Part shown: positions 8,805-16,677 of the stretch, one piece after another
Layout: every line of letters begins with the position of its first letter
How positions within the stretch are numbered: position 1 is the first letter of the stretch
Assembly: GCA_020073245.1 (NCBI GenBank)
Contig: JAIQFQ010000036.1
Coordinates: 1 to 39,027, forward strand
From: Terriglobia bacterium
GTDB lineage: Bacteria; Acidobacteriota; Thermoanaerobaculia; Thermoanaerobaculales; Thermoanaerobaculaceae
Direction of reading: 5' to 3'
Length of the DNA stretch: 39,027 bases
Notes under the pieces: generated by a model
What the model was told of the DNA's origin: nothing
Databases searched by the model: none
Seen by the model: the letters and a program-made list of their open reading frames with translations, nothing else
Program-made: the position numbers and the translations under genes

Positions 8805-10130
8805 ATGCACATCGCGGTCGTGGGTAGTGGCTATGTCGGGCTGGTGACCGGTGCGTGCTTGGCCGACTTCGGCATGGATGTGACCTGCGTGGACAAGGAC
8901 GAGCGCAAGATCGACATGCTCAAGCAGGGCCAGATCCCGATCTACGAACCGGGCCTCGACGCGCTCGTCGCCAAGACCGAGAAGGCGGGCCGGCTGCACT
9001 TCACAACCGAGCTGAAGGAAACCGTCGAGAAGTCGCTCGCGATCTTCATCGCTGTTGGGACGCCCCCGAAGGAAGACGGATCGGCGGACCTGACGTACGT
9101 GGTCGAGGTGGCCGAGGCGATCGCGGACCACATGAACGGCTACAAGGTCGTCGTGACCAAGTCGACCGTGCCGATCGGGACCGGCCAGCTGATCGAGAAG
9201 GTGATCAAGGAGAGGAACGGCACGCAGCCGTTCTCGGTGGTCTCGAACCCCGAGTTTCTGCGCGAGGGCTCGGCGATCGGCGACTTCATGCGGCCGGACC
9301 GCGTCGTGATCGGCGCTCGCGACGCCCAGGCGATCGCGATCATGAAGGACATCTACGCCCCGCTGTACCTGATCGAGACCCCGTTCGTGATCACCAACGT
9401 GGAGTCCTCGGAGCTCATCAAGTACGCGTCCAACGCGTTTCTCGCCACCAAGATCACGTTCATCAACGAGGTGGCGGAGTTGTGTGAGCTGCTCGGCGCC
9501 GACGTGCACCACGTCGCGAAGGGGATGGGGCTCGACCGCCGCATCGGCCCGAAGTTCCTCCACCCCGGACCGGGCTACGGCGGCTCCTGCTTCCCGAAGG
9601 ACACCAAGGCGCTCTCGGACATCGCGCGACAGGCGGGGCGGCCGTTCGAGATCGTGGACACCGTGGTCGCGGTGAACGAAAGGGTCAAGCTGCGGATGGC
9701 GGACAAGATCAGGGCGATGTGCGGCGGCTCGGTCGCCGGCCTGACGATCGGCGTGCTCGGGGTCTCGTTCAAGCCCGAGACGGACGACATGCGGGAGGCC
9801 GCAGCGATCCCGATCCTGCACGCACTCGCGAAGGACGGAGCATCCATCCGAGTGTTCGACCCCGCGGCCGCTGAAACTGCTCGCGAGGTGCTGCCGGCCG
9901 GCGTCACCTACTGTGCCGACGAGTTCGAAGCCGCCGCGGGAGTGGATTGCCTGGTGGTCCTCACCGAGTGGAACCAGTTCCGTTCGCTCGACCTCGAGCA
10001 CTTGAAGCAAACGGTGCGGACTCCGCGCGTGGTGGACCTGCGCAACGTTTACGAGCCAGAGAAGATGCGCGCGCTGGGCTTCGAGTACGACTGCGTCGGG
10101 CGCACCGCGAAGGACCTGCCGCGCGCCTGA
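8805..10130 (+). CDS. ugd: UDP-glucose 6-dehydrogenase
   Basis: Encodes 441 residues, start ATG 8805 with GGGAGG 4 nt upstream. It oxidises UDP-glucose twice with NAD+ to UDP-glucuronate, a precursor for capsule, exopolysaccharide or lipid A sugars. The N-terminal Rossmann domain opens with HIAVVGSGYVGLVTG. The middle dimerisation domain includes NPEFLREGSAI and the catalytic GYGGSCFPKDT with nucleophile Cys262. The C-terminal UDP-binding domain includes GVLGVSFKPETDDMR. Length and motifs are standard for the UDP-Glc/GDP-Man dehydrogenase family. It has its own promoter and converges on the sod gene, with a hairpin terminator between them. It fits the glycosyltransferase-rich left part of the window. 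Confidence 0.95.
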   Translation: MHIAVVGSGYVGLVTGACLADFGMDVTCVDKDERKIDMLKQGQIPIYEPGLDALVAKTEKAGRLHFTTELKETVEKSLAIFIAVGTPPKEDGSADLTYVVEVAEAIADHMNGYKVVVTKSTVPIGTGQLIEKVIKERNGTQPFSVVSNPEFLREGSAIGDFMRPDRVVIGARDAQAIAIMKDIYAPLYLIETPFVITNVESSELIKYASNAFLATKITFINEVAELCELLGADVHHVAKGMGLDRRIGPKFLHPGPGYGGSCFPKDTKALSDIARQAGRPFEIVDTVVAVNERVKLRMADKIRAMCGGSVAGLTIGVLGVSFKPETDDMREAAAIPILHALAKDGASIRVFDPAAAETAREVLPAGVTYCADEFEAAAGVDCLVVLTEWNQFRSLDLEHLKQTVRTPRVVDLRNVYEPEKMRALGFEYDCVGRTAKDLPRA

Positions 10131-10133
10131 AGA

Positions 10134-10261
10134 GACCGGGGTCCGGGCTCCGGGGACCGGGAAGGTACTGAAGACACACAGGAGGCCGGGAGCGATCCCG
10201 GCCTCTCAGTCTTTTGTCGTGGTGTCTCCGGACCCCGGATCCCGGGCCCCGGATCCCGGTC
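10134..10261. repeat. Heptamer array E: two inverted arms (GACCGGG class) around a terminator
   Basis: Left arm 10134-10161 has four 7-bp units (GACCGGG, GTCCGGG, CTCCGGG, GACCGGG). Right arm 10227-10261 has five units which, read on the minus strand, are GACCGGG, ATCCGGG, GCCCGGG, ATCCGGG and GTCCGGA. The arms are therefore inverted copies of the same heptamer class with a 65-bp centre, able to form a long imperfect hairpin. The array fills the space between the convergent ugd and sod genes, and its last base lies inside the sod stop codon (10260-10262). Confidence 0.88.
10182..10215. terminator. Rho-independent terminator between ugd and sod
   Basis: A perfect 10-bp GC-rich stem, GAGGCCGGGA (10182-10191) and TCCCGGCCTC (10196-10205), with loop GCGA is followed by TCAGTCTTTT on the plus strand. 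It sits in the centre of heptamer array E and most likely ends ugd transcription. The minus-strand side lacks an obvious T run, so its action on sod is uncertain. Confidence 0.75.
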
Positions 10262-10874
10262 ACTTCTTGGCGGCTTTGAACAGCTCCGCGACCTTGTCCC
10301 AGTTGACCACGTTCCACCAGTTCCCGATGTACTCGGCGCGGCGGTTCTGGTACTTGAGGTAGTAGGCATGCTCCCAGACGTCGAGCCCGAGAACCGGGGT
10401 GTCACCCGAGGAAAGAGGGCTGTCCTGGTTGGGCAGGTTGTACACGGCGAGCGAGCCGTCGTGTTTCACGACCAGCCAGGCCCAACCGCTCCCGAATTGG
10501 CCCGCCGCGGCAGCCGCGAACTTCTCCTTGAACGACTCGAGATTGCCGAAGGTCTTGTCGAGCGCCTTGGCGAGATCTCCGGTCGGAGCCCCGCCCGCCT
10601 TCGGCGCCATGACCTCCCAGAACAGATTGTGGTTCACGAACCCCCCGCCGTGGTTGCGGACCACGCCCCGGATCTTCTCCGGTATCCGGGTGAGATCCGA
10701 CAGGAGCTTCTCCGGTGCGACGTTCTCGAGCTCCGTTCCGGTGATCGCCTTGAGCAGGTTGTCCAGATATGTCTGATGGTGCTTGTCGTGGTGCAGGCGC
10801 ATGGTCTGCTCGTCGATCCATGGCTCGAGCGCGTTGTATGCATAAGCCAAGGGGGAAAGCACGGGTCTGGTCAT
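10260..10874 (-). CDS. sodA: Superoxide dismutase, Mn/Fe family (Mn-type signature)
   Basis: Encodes 204 residues from ATG 10874, preceded by a strong AAAGGAGG. It disproportionates superoxide to O2 and H2O2. The N-terminal helical hairpin has [10 protein letters not shown] with metal ligand His28; NHNLFW gives His82; [12 protein letters not shown] gives Asp165 and His169, so all four ligands are present. Gln150 in NQDSPL occupies the position typical of Mn-SODs, while the Fe-SOD Gln position in the first domain (NHGGGFVNH) is Gly, so Mn is the inferred metal. There is no signal peptide, hence cytoplasmic. TTGCAC and TAGACT, 19 bp apart on the minus strand (10950-10920), are a possible promoter. 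It is divergent from the PilZ gene. Confidence 0.95.
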   Translation of the reverse strand: MTRPVLSPLAYAYNALEPWIDEQTMRLHHDKHHQTYLDNLLKAITGTELENVAPEKLLSDLTRIPEKIRGVVRNHGGGFVNHNLFWEVMAPKAGGAPTGDLAKALDKTFGNLESFKEKFAAAAAGQFGSGWAWLVVKHDGSLAVYNLPNQDSPLSSGDTPVLGLDVWEHAYYLKYQNRRAEYIGNWWNVVNWDKVAELFKAAKK

Positions 10875-11040
10875 CGTCGGGGCCTCCTTTGCGTGGTCAC
10901 CGTTCTTCGAACAAGACGCAGTCTAAACATCAACACTCGTGCCTGTGCAACGCTGCGGGGACATGTTGCAATTCCCGGTCGCGGTTGCCGCCGGAACGTC
11001 CAGGCGTCGAGCCTGCCTGGCCAAGGCGCGTCGAGGTGGC

Positions 11041-11046
11041 TATAAT
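11041..11046 (+). promoter_or_regulatory. Consensus -10 box (TATAAT) upstream of the PilZ gene
   Basis: A perfect TATAAT lies 34 bp before the ATG in otherwise GC-rich DNA. No convincing -35 hexamer is seen 16-18 bp upstream, so an activator or extended element may be needed. Confidence 0.5.
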
Positions 11047-11080
11047 TGTGTTGAAAGAGCTCGCCAGGTCGGGAGGTGTG

Positions 11081-11584
11081 ATGCCGGAGAAGAGGGCTGT
11101 CCCCAGAGTTGAGCCGAAGCACCCGCTCTCGGCCCGTGTGAAGGCGTTTCTGCCGGCACGGATCGTGGACCTCTCCTCCCGCGGTGTGCAGCTCGAACTG
11201 GCGACCAGCCTACGGCCCCAAGTGCCCTGCGACCTGAGGATTCAGCTCGACCAGGGCGAGGTGGCGGTGCGTGGCATCGTCCGGCGCTGCCGGGCGTGGG
11301 GTTTCGGTCTCGACGAACGCGACCAGAGGGTGCTGCTCTACCGGGCAGGCCTGGAATTCAAGGAGACGCCGCCGGATGCCTTGATCGAGGTCGTGGCCAG
11401 CGTGCTCGAGAAGGCCTCGCCTGAGCAGATCCCCGCAGAGGCCGCTTCGGAGGCTGCACCGCCGCCGCCGGTCGAGCAGCCGGTTGCCCGCGCCCCTCAG
11501 GGCGGGGGGCGCGTCAAGATCAGGATCGCGTCAGAGCGCATGCACAAGGTGCTCAGCGGTCGAGGCGGTAGGGGCGAGAAGTAG
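11081..11584 (+). CDS. PilZ-like domain protein
   Basis: Encodes 167 residues, ATG 11081 with GGGAGG 4 nt upstream. Residues 1-110 resemble a PilZ domain: an N-terminal arginine-containing segment (KRAVPRVEPKHPLSARV), then IVDLSSRGVQLELATSLRP, matching the D/NxSxxG motif, then a beta-rich stretch (VAVRGIVRRCR) and a final LYRAGLEF strand. The canonical RxxxR is not perfect (R-V-E-P-K-H), so c-di-GMP binding is uncertain. The tail (about 115-150) is rich in Ala/Pro/Glu and ends basic (GRGGRGEK). The gene is alone between divergent sod and convergent mtaD. PilZ proteins usually couple c-di-GMP to motility or polysaccharide output; target unknown. Confidence 0.65.
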   Translation: MPEKRAVPRVEPKHPLSARVKAFLPARIVDLSSRGVQLELATSLRPQVPCDLRIQLDQGEVAVRGIVRRCRAWGFGLDERDQRVLLYRAGLEFKETPPDALIEVVASVLEKASPEQIPAEAASEAAPPPPVEQPVARAPQGGGRVKIRIASERMHKVLSGRGGRGEK

Positions 11585-11756
11585 GCGTTCCTCCCCCGAC
11601 AACTCGACCCGTGACTGGAGCCGCGATCCCGCGGTTGGAGGCCGACCTCGCTGGGCGCATGCGATGTTCGGTTCTCTGCCGGCATTAAGTTCGGATCAAG
11701 TCCTCGAAGACCTGCGTTTCTGGAGCTTGCACCGGTTCCGGGGTCGGCCCGTGGTG

Positions 11757-13079
11757 TTACTGGGAAATCCTCGCCCTGGCCGCCTCGGTCGCCTCCCGTA
11801 CCTCCGCGAGCAGCGAAGGAACGTCGACGGTCAGGAGGGCTCGGTCCCGAACGACGATCCGGCCGTCCACGACAACATGGCAGACATCGGCGGCCCGAGC
11901 CGCGTACGCGAGGTGCGAGAACGCATCGTACGCCGGCACCGCTCGCGGCCGGTCGAGGGCGAGGCAGATCACGTCGGCGCGCATACCCGGCTCGAGGGTG
12001 CCGATTCGGTCGGATAGCCCGAGCACCCGTGCGCCTCCGACCGTCAGCATCTCGACGACCGTGCGTGCCGGCATGACGGTTGGATCGCCGCTGATCCCCT
12101 TGTACACGAGAGAGGCGAGCTGGGCATCGCGAAGCAGATCGAGCGTGTTGTTGGAGGCGGCGCCGTCCGTGCCGAACGCCACCTTGAGCTCGCGGGCGAG
12201 CATCTGCGGAAGGGGTGCCAAGCCGCTCGCGAGCTTGAGGTTGCAGACCGGATTGCTCGCGATCCCGACCTCGAATTCGCCGAGGAGCTCCAGATCCGCC
12301 TCCGACACGTGCACGCAGTGCGCGGCGACGGTGCGGTCGGAGAGGATCCCGAGATCCGCGAGGTATGCGACGGGCGTGACGCCCTTTTCGGCCCCGATCT
12401 TCTCCACCTCCCAGCGCGTCTCGGCAACGTGGATGATGAGGGGGGCCCCGAACTCCTCCGCCAGCTCGGCCTCCTTGACCAGGTTCGCGGCAGACACCGA
12501 GTAGGGCGAGTGGGGCGCGACGGCGGGAACCACGAGAGGGTGATTCCCATAACGTTCCAGCAGCTCACGCTGCCGTGCGAGGGCGATGTCCGGCGTGGGG
12601 CACGAGGGAGTTGCGAAGTCGATGAGCGACTCGGGGACCACCGCGCGCAGTCCTGCCTTGACGACCTCATCGATCACCCGCTCCGCGTGGAAGTACATGT
12701 CGCAGACGCAGGTCACACCAGCCTGCAACGACTCGGCCGCGGCCAGCCGTGTGCCAAGCGCGACGGTGTCGGCGGTCATCAGCGCCCGCTCGGTCGGCCA
12801 GATGTGGTCCTCCAGCCACTCCTTGAGAGGCAGGTCCTCGGCCACGCCGCGGATCAGCGTCATCGCGAGATGCGTGTGGGTGTTGACGAACCCCGGGAGG
12901 ATCAGCCCACCGCCCGCGTCGAGCACCTCGGCCGCCCCGCCGATGGTGGCGAGTTCGGCTGCCGGCCCTACGGCGACGATTGCTCCGGAGCGCACCGCGA
13001 CCGCACCGTCGGGGATCGGCTCTCTTCCGGGCGCCATCGGCAGCACCGTTCCGCCCCTGATGATCAGGTCAGCTTCCAC
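11757..13079 (-). CDS. mtaD: 5'-methylthioadenosine/S-adenosylhomocysteine deaminase-type amidohydrolase
   Basis: Encodes 440 residues. GTG 13079 is chosen for the GGAGGG just upstream and because the protein starts directly with the amidohydrolase beta-sandwich (EADLIIRGGTVLPM); the longer open frame is junk-like. LPGFVNTHTHLAMTLIRG supplies metal ligands His68 and His70. The signature loop with LPLKEWLEDHIWP, HVAETRWE, AAHCVHV and AFGTDGAASNN follows in the order of the MtaD/TRZ-ATZ branch, giving a complete zinc site with the catalytic Asp. It converts MTA or SAH (possibly other adenosyl compounds) to inosyl products in methionine/SAM recycling. The cytosine deaminase or chlorohydrolase branches are less likely, given the MtaD-like HIWP loop. 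Confidence 0.85.
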   Translation of the reverse strand: MEADLIIRGGTVLPMAPGREPIPDGAVAVRSGAIVAVGPAAELATIGGAAEVLDAGGGLILPGFVNTHTHLAMTLIRGVAEDLPLKEWLEDHIWPTERALMTADTVALGTRLAAAESLQAGVTCVCDMYFHAERVIDEVVKAGLRAVVPESLIDFATPSCPTPDIALARQRELLERYGNHPLVVPAVAPHSPYSVSAANLVKEAELAEEFGAPLIIHVAETRWEVEKIGAEKGVTPVAYLADLGILSDRTVAAHCVHVSEADLELLGEFEVGIASNPVCNLKLASGLAPLPQMLARELKVAFGTDGAASNNTLDLLRDAQLASLVYKGISGDPTVMPARTVVEMLTVGGARVLGLSDRIGTLEPGMRADVICLALDRPRAVPAYDAFSHLAYAARAADVCHVVVDGRIVVRDRALLTVDVPSLLAEVREATEAARARISQ

Positions 13080-13143
13080 GTTCCCTCCGGCGCCCACCGG
13101 TGTGCCGCGCTTCTCGGCCGCTTCTTCCCGGTGCCGTGTCCTT

Positions 13144-13869
13144 TTACCACGAACCCGATGCCCCTCCGCCGCCGAACGACCCTCCTCCGGCCGAGAAACC
13201 ACCGCCAGAGAATCCCCCTCCGGAGAACCCGCCGCCGTGCCACCCTCCGAAACCGCCGCCCCGGTACCTCCGGCCGCCGCCGAGTAGCCCCCTGAGCAGG
13301 AGGACCGCGACGACGAGGGCGATCAACCCGACCGACGGCGGGCTCGACCTCGTGCGGCGCGACGCCTGGGGCAGCGGGTCGCCTCGGAAAACGCTCTCGA
13401 GGCCGCCTGCGAGTGCCACGACGCCGCCGGCGTAATCCCCACGGGCGAACTCGGGCTTGACATCCTCGTCGAGCAATCGGTGGGCGATCGCGTCGGGGAC
13501 CTTCTCTTCCAGGCCGTACCCGACCTCGAGGCGCATGCGGTGGTCGCGCACGAACGCGAAGAAGATCGCGCCATCATCGATCCCCCTGCGACCGACTTTC
13601 CACTTTTCGGCGCAACGGATGGTGAAATCCTCGAGCGACTCGCCCTCGAGCGAGGGGAAGAAGACCGCGATCACCTGGTGACCGGTCCGCTTCTCGATGG
13701 AGTCCAGTCGCTCGTCGATCCCGGCGGCCTCGGCCCGCGGGATTACTCCCGCAAGGTCGGTGAGGTACGTGCGCGGTGTCGGCGGCACCTCTAACGCACA
13801 GGCGCAGGCAGCAGCGAGTGCGGCGATGATCGCCCCGGCCGTCGTCCTCAGGCGCGGACCACGGACCAC
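13144..13869 (-). CDS. TPM domain protein (YgcG-like), exported, Gly-rich C-terminus
   Basis: Encodes about 241 residues. A signal peptide (RTTAGAIIAALAAACACA) precedes a TPM domain (about residues 35-165): YLTDLAGVIPRAEAAGI, GHQVIAVFFPS, FTIRCAEKWKVGRRGIDDG, LEVGYGLEEKVPDA. A membrane helix (about 185-205) follows, then a tail of FSGGG repeats. This build (signal, TPM, helix, Gly-rich tail) is common and usually paired with LemA, as here (20 bp after the lemA stop). The start is uncertain: the only in-frame GTG before the signal peptide (13869) lies inside heptamer array C and lacks a Shine-Dalgarno sequence, so coupling to lemA is probable. Function of the family is unsettled; an envelope or photosystem-assembly-like chaperone/phosphatase role is proposed for relatives. 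Confidence 0.82.
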   Translation of the reverse strand: MVRGPRLRTTAGAIIAALAAACACALEVPPTPRTYLTDLAGVIPRAEAAGIDERLDSIEKRTGHQVIAVFFPSLEGESLEDFTIRCAEKWKVGRRGIDDGAIFFAFVRDHRMRLEVGYGLEEKVPDAIAHRLLDEDVKPEFARGDYAGGVVALAGGLESVFRGDPLPQASRRTRSSPPSVGLIALVVAVLLLRGLLGGGRRYRGGGFGGWHGGGFSGGGFSGGGFSAGGGSFGGGGASGSW

Positions 13870-13889
13870 GGACCACGAGCCACGGTCTC
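13855..13889. repeat. Heptamer array C (CGGACCA class, five units)
   Basis: Units CGGACCA at 13855-13861, 13862-13868 and 13869-13875, CGAGCCA at 13876-13882 and CGGTCTC at 13883-13889. It starts inside the predicted 5' end of the TPM gene and ends at the base before the lemA stop codon (13890-13892). Same class as arrays B and D, with no paired arm. Confidence 0.9.
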
Positions 13890-14480
13890 TCAGAATTTCA
13901 CCTGCGGCGCCTTGTCCGAACCGGCAGCGGCCTGGAAGTACGGCTTCTCCGCAAAGCCGAACAGGGACGCCACGACCACGGTCGGGAAACGCCTCCGGGT
14001 CGTGTTGAACGCCTGGGCGGCGTCGTTGAAACGCTTGCGCTCCACGGCGATCCGGTTCTCGGTGCCCTCGAGTTGTGCCTGGAGGTCGCGGAAGTTCTGG
14101 GTCGCCTTGAGGTCGGGGTACTTCTCGACCACCACCAGAAGGCGGGACAAGGCGGAGGAGAGCCCATCCTGGGCGGACTGGAACTTCTGCATCCCTTGCG
14201 CGTCCGGGACCTTCCCGAAGTTGACTTGCCCGACCTTCGCGCGCGCCTCGGTAACCGCCGTGAAGGTGTCCTTCTCGAAGGCGGCAGCCCCCTTGACGGT
14301 CTCGACCAGGTTCGGGACCAGGTCGGCCCGCCGCTGGTAGACGTTCTCCACCTGACCCCAGGCGCTCTTCACCCCCTCGTCGAGGGTGACGAGCCGGTTG
14401 TAGCTCCCCGCCACGGCCACGCCGAGGACCAGCACGACACCGATGATCACCACCACGCACCCAAGCAGGATGCCCTTCAT
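13890..14480 (-). CDS. lemA: LemA family membrane protein
   Basis: Encodes 196 residues, ATG 14480 with GGGAGG 4 nt upstream. One N-terminal membrane helix (MKGILLGCVVVIIGVVLVLG) is followed by the LemA helical domain: SYNRLVTLDEGVKSAWGQVE, VYQRRADLVPNLVETVKG, LVVVEKYPDLKATQNF and the closing ENRIAVERKRFNDAAQAFN with a FPTVVVASLFGF motif. The protein is anchored with its helical bundle outside the cytoplasm. It forms an operon with the TPM protein downstream, a pairing repeated in many genomes. Biochemical role unknown. Confidence 0.93.
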   Translation of the reverse strand: MKGILLGCVVVIIGVVLVLGVAVAGSYNRLVTLDEGVKSAWGQVENVYQRRADLVPNLVETVKGAAAFEKDTFTAVTEARAKVGQVNFGKVPDAQGMQKFQSAQDGLSSALSRLLVVVEKYPDLKATQNFRDLQAQLEGTENRIAVERKRFNDAAQAFNTTRRRFPTVVVASLFGFAEKPYFQAAAGSDKAPQVKF

Positions 14481-14545
14481 ACGACCTCCCGAATGCGCCG
14501 AGGCCCCGGAGGAACCACGCCCGTCCCCGATCGCGATGGTGCATC

Positions 14546-15520
14546 TTAGCGTACGTCGGTGGCCGGTGGAGGCTCGTCGCACCCAGGTAGGCTCGCTGCC
14601 GCCCGCCAGACGGTATCGGCATCGCCCGGCTGGTGGCGCCACCTCTTGTGCATCCATACCCACTGCACGGGGTACGCGCGCACCTGACGCTCGATGCGAG
14701 AGGTGAGCAGCGCCGTGAGCCGCGCCGCTGCGGCCTGCGGGTTGTCCCCGGGTGCGGGCTCGATCGGCGGGTCGAACGTCAGACGCATCGTGCCGTCCGG
14801 CTGGCGGGCCGCGAAGCCGGTGACCAAAGGGCAGCTGGCGCGCAGGGGGAGCAGAGCGGCCCCGACCGGGGTCCAGGCCGGCCGGCCGAAGAACTCCGCG
14901 AACACGCCGGGCGCCGCGATGTCCTGGTCGATCAGAAGGCCGATGACCCGGCCCCGGCGCAGCGCCTGGACGAGCTTCGCCCCCGCACCCTTGCCGCGCA
15001 GGGCACTCTCACCGCCGAACCGGCCCCGCAGACGGCGGGCGACCTCGTCGAAGCGCGAGTCCTGCAACTCCCGCGCTGCCACCGTCATCCCGACGCCCGA
15101 GGCGCCGAGGGCGAGGTTGAGCCATTCCCAGTTGCCGCAGTGTCCGGTCACGAGGGCCGCGCCGCGATCGGCCGTGAGCCCCCCGGTGAGGTTCCCGAGA
15201 CCGACGAACTCGGTCCGGCCCAGGATCGCGGATGAGGGCGCCGACCAGAGCCACGCCACCTCGCCGAGCAACATGCCGAGATGGCGCGCACACTTCGTGA
15301 GGACCTCGTCTCGCCACGCTGGCTCACGGTCGGGGAACGCGTTTGCCAGATGGTCGCGGGCGCGCGCGCGGTCGCGGCCGGGGAACGCCAGAGCGACGCC
15401 TCCGATCGTACGGCCCACCGCCCGCAGAACGGAGAGAGGCATGACGCGCGCGCCGCCCAGGAGGGCGCGAACGCCGACGTAGCCGAGGTCGTCGCGCACA
15501 GTGCGCAGCAGCGAGCGCAT
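14546..15520 (-). CDS. LpxL/HtrB-like lysophospholipid (Kdo2-lipid A) acyltransferase
   Basis: Encodes 324 residues from ATG 15520. The catalytic HX4E motif is GHCGNWEW (His127, Glu132); the family usually has GHFGNWE. RRGRVIGLLIDQDIAAPGVF matches the second conserved block (G...DQ), and YPVQWVWMHKRWR near the C-terminus is diagnostic for this family. It should transfer an acyl chain from acyl-ACP to a lipid A precursor or a related lipid at the inner face of the cytoplasmic membrane. Its presence supports a Gram-negative envelope. It is divergent from gmk with a 78-bp shared promoter region. The exact acceptor (lipid A, phosphatidylinositol-like lipid or aminolipid) cannot be read. Confidence 0.85.
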   Translation of the reverse strand: MRSLLRTVRDDLGYVGVRALLGGARVMPLSVLRAVGRTIGGVALAFPGRDRARARDHLANAFPDREPAWRDEVLTKCARHLGMLLGEVAWLWSAPSSAILGRTEFVGLGNLTGGLTADRGAALVTGHCGNWEWLNLALGASGVGMTVAARELQDSRFDEVARRLRGRFGGESALRGKGAGAKLVQALRRGRVIGLLIDQDIAAPGVFAEFFGRPAWTPVGAALLPLRASCPLVTGFAARQPDGTMRLTFDPPIEPAPGDNPQAAAARLTALLTSRIERQVRAYPVQWVWMHKRWRHQPGDADTVWRAAASLPGCDEPPPATDVR

Positions 15521-15598
15521 GGGCGAAGTCTAGCGTCAAACTACCCGGTCCGCCTCCTGGGTTCGAAGGCGAGTATCATCTGCGTCCGGGAGGCGGAT

Positions 15599-16249
15599 GT
15601 GGGGGAAAGCAGGGGTGAGCTCTTTATCGTGGCGTCGCCCTCCGGCGGGGGCAAGACCACGCTGATCCGCAGGGTCATGCAGGAGCTGTCGGCCGAGGGC
15701 CGGGAAGCCCACTTCTCGGTCTCACACACGACTCGCGCCCCGCGCGCGTGCGAACGCCACGGCGTTGACTACTACTTCGTCGACCGTCCGGCGTTCCAGA
15801 CAATGGCGGCGCGTGGCGAGTTCCTGGAGTTCGCCGAAGTGCACGGCAACCTGTACGGCACATCGCGGGCGGAGGTGGAAGGCAGGCTCGATCGGGGCTG
15901 CGACGTCTTCCTCGACATCGACGTCCAGGGCGCCCGCCAGGTGCGAGCTTTCCTCCCCGACGCGGTGAAGGTCTTCGTCTTCCCCCCTTCGCACGAGGAG
16001 CTGCACCGACGGCTCGTGGCCCGGCGGCAGGACTCGGAGGCCACGATCGCCCTCCGCATCAGGAACGCGGTTCAAGAGATGAGAGAGTACGCCGAGTTCG
16101 ACTACGTTATAATCAATGAGCGCCTCGAGGACGCGACCCGCGCCCTCGCGAGCGTCGTCGCGGCCGCGAGGATGCGGCCGTTCCGGGTTCGCGCAAGGGT
16201 CCAGACGATCCTCGAAGGTTTCGAGCGCGCGGTGAAGAAGGAGGAGTGA
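15599..16249 (+). CDS. gmk: Guanylate kinase
   Basis: Encodes 216 residues. GTG 15599 is chosen for the upstream GGGAGG (5-nt spacing). It phosphorylates GMP to GDP with ATP. The P-loop is VASPSGGGKTTL (residues 11-22), followed by the GMP-binding block SVSHTTRAPRACERHGVDY, LEFAEVHGNLYGTS, FLDIDVQGARQV and VFVFPPS. The usual R-P-G-E of the GMP loop reads R-A-C-E here. A TATCAT at 15574-15579 could be the -10 box. First gene of gmk-rpoZ-coaBC-udg; its TGA overlaps the rpoZ ATG (TGATG). Confidence 0.95.
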   Translation: MGESRGELFIVASPSGGGKTTLIRRVMQELSAEGREAHFSVSHTTRAPRACERHGVDYYFVDRPAFQTMAARGEFLEFAEVHGNLYGTSRAEVEGRLDRGCDVFLDIDVQGARQVRAFLPDAVKVFVFPPSHEELHRRLVARRQDSEATIALRIRNAVQEMREYAEFDYVIINERLEDATRALASVVAAARMRPFRVRARVQTILEGFERAVKKEE

Positions 16250-16677
16250 TGTTGGAGTTGCCACAGGGCGTCGATAGCACGTTTCGCCATATCCTGATCG
16301 CCGCAAAGCGGGCGGAGCAGCTGATAGCGGGTGCGCGCCCGCGGGTCACGGGCCGCAACGTCAAGCCGACGACGATCGCCCTAGCCGAGCTTGCCGCCGA
16401 CAAGGTGGCCTGGCGGGCGGTCACCGCGGAGGAGTACGAGGTGATCCTCCAGCAGGAGGTCGCGGCGCGCGAGGCGGAGGAGCACATCCCGGCGCTGATC
16501 ATCACGCCGCCCCCGGTGCTGCCGCCGATCGTGGAGCCCGAGGCGGAGGCCGAGGAAGAAGAGGAAGAGGAGCTCGATGAGGAGCTCGAGGGCCCGAGCT
16601 TCGACGAGAACCTCGAGGTCGTGGAAGAGGCCGTAGCCGAGGAACTCCTGACGGAGGAGCTCCCGGCCGAGGAGTAG
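16249..16677 (+). CDS. rpoZ: RNA polymerase omega subunit with long acidic C-terminal tail
   Basis: Encodes 142 residues; ATG 16249 overlaps the gmk stop by one base and GGAGG lies just upstream. Residues 4-50 are typical omega: LPQGVDSTFRHILIAAKRAE and NVKPTTIALAELAADKVAW. Omega wraps the beta' C-terminus and aids RNA polymerase assembly. Unusually, the conserved 75 residues are followed by about 60 residues of Pro then Glu-rich sequence (an uninterrupted run of about seven Glu around residue 105, then LEVVEEAVAEELLTEEL), doubling the family's usual length. The gmk-rpoZ-coaBC order is widely conserved, which supports the call. Confidence 0.9.
   Translation: MLELPQGVDSTFRHILIAAKRAEQLIAGARPRVTGRNVKPTTIALAELAADKVAWRAVTAEEYEVILQQEVAAREAEEHIPALIITPPPVLPPIVEPEAEAEEEEEEELDEELEGPSFDENLEVVEEAVAEELLTEELPAEE

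Noticed and set aside
8409..10010. 533-codon minus-strand frame
   Set aside because: It is antisense to ugd and the peptidase 3' end and low-complexity in character; ugd has full motifs, a ribosome site and a promoter.
11585..11756. Hairpin near 11622-11637 as a terminator between the PilZ gene and mtaD
   Set aside because: Only a 5-bp stem (CCGCG/CGCGG) and no T run on either strand.
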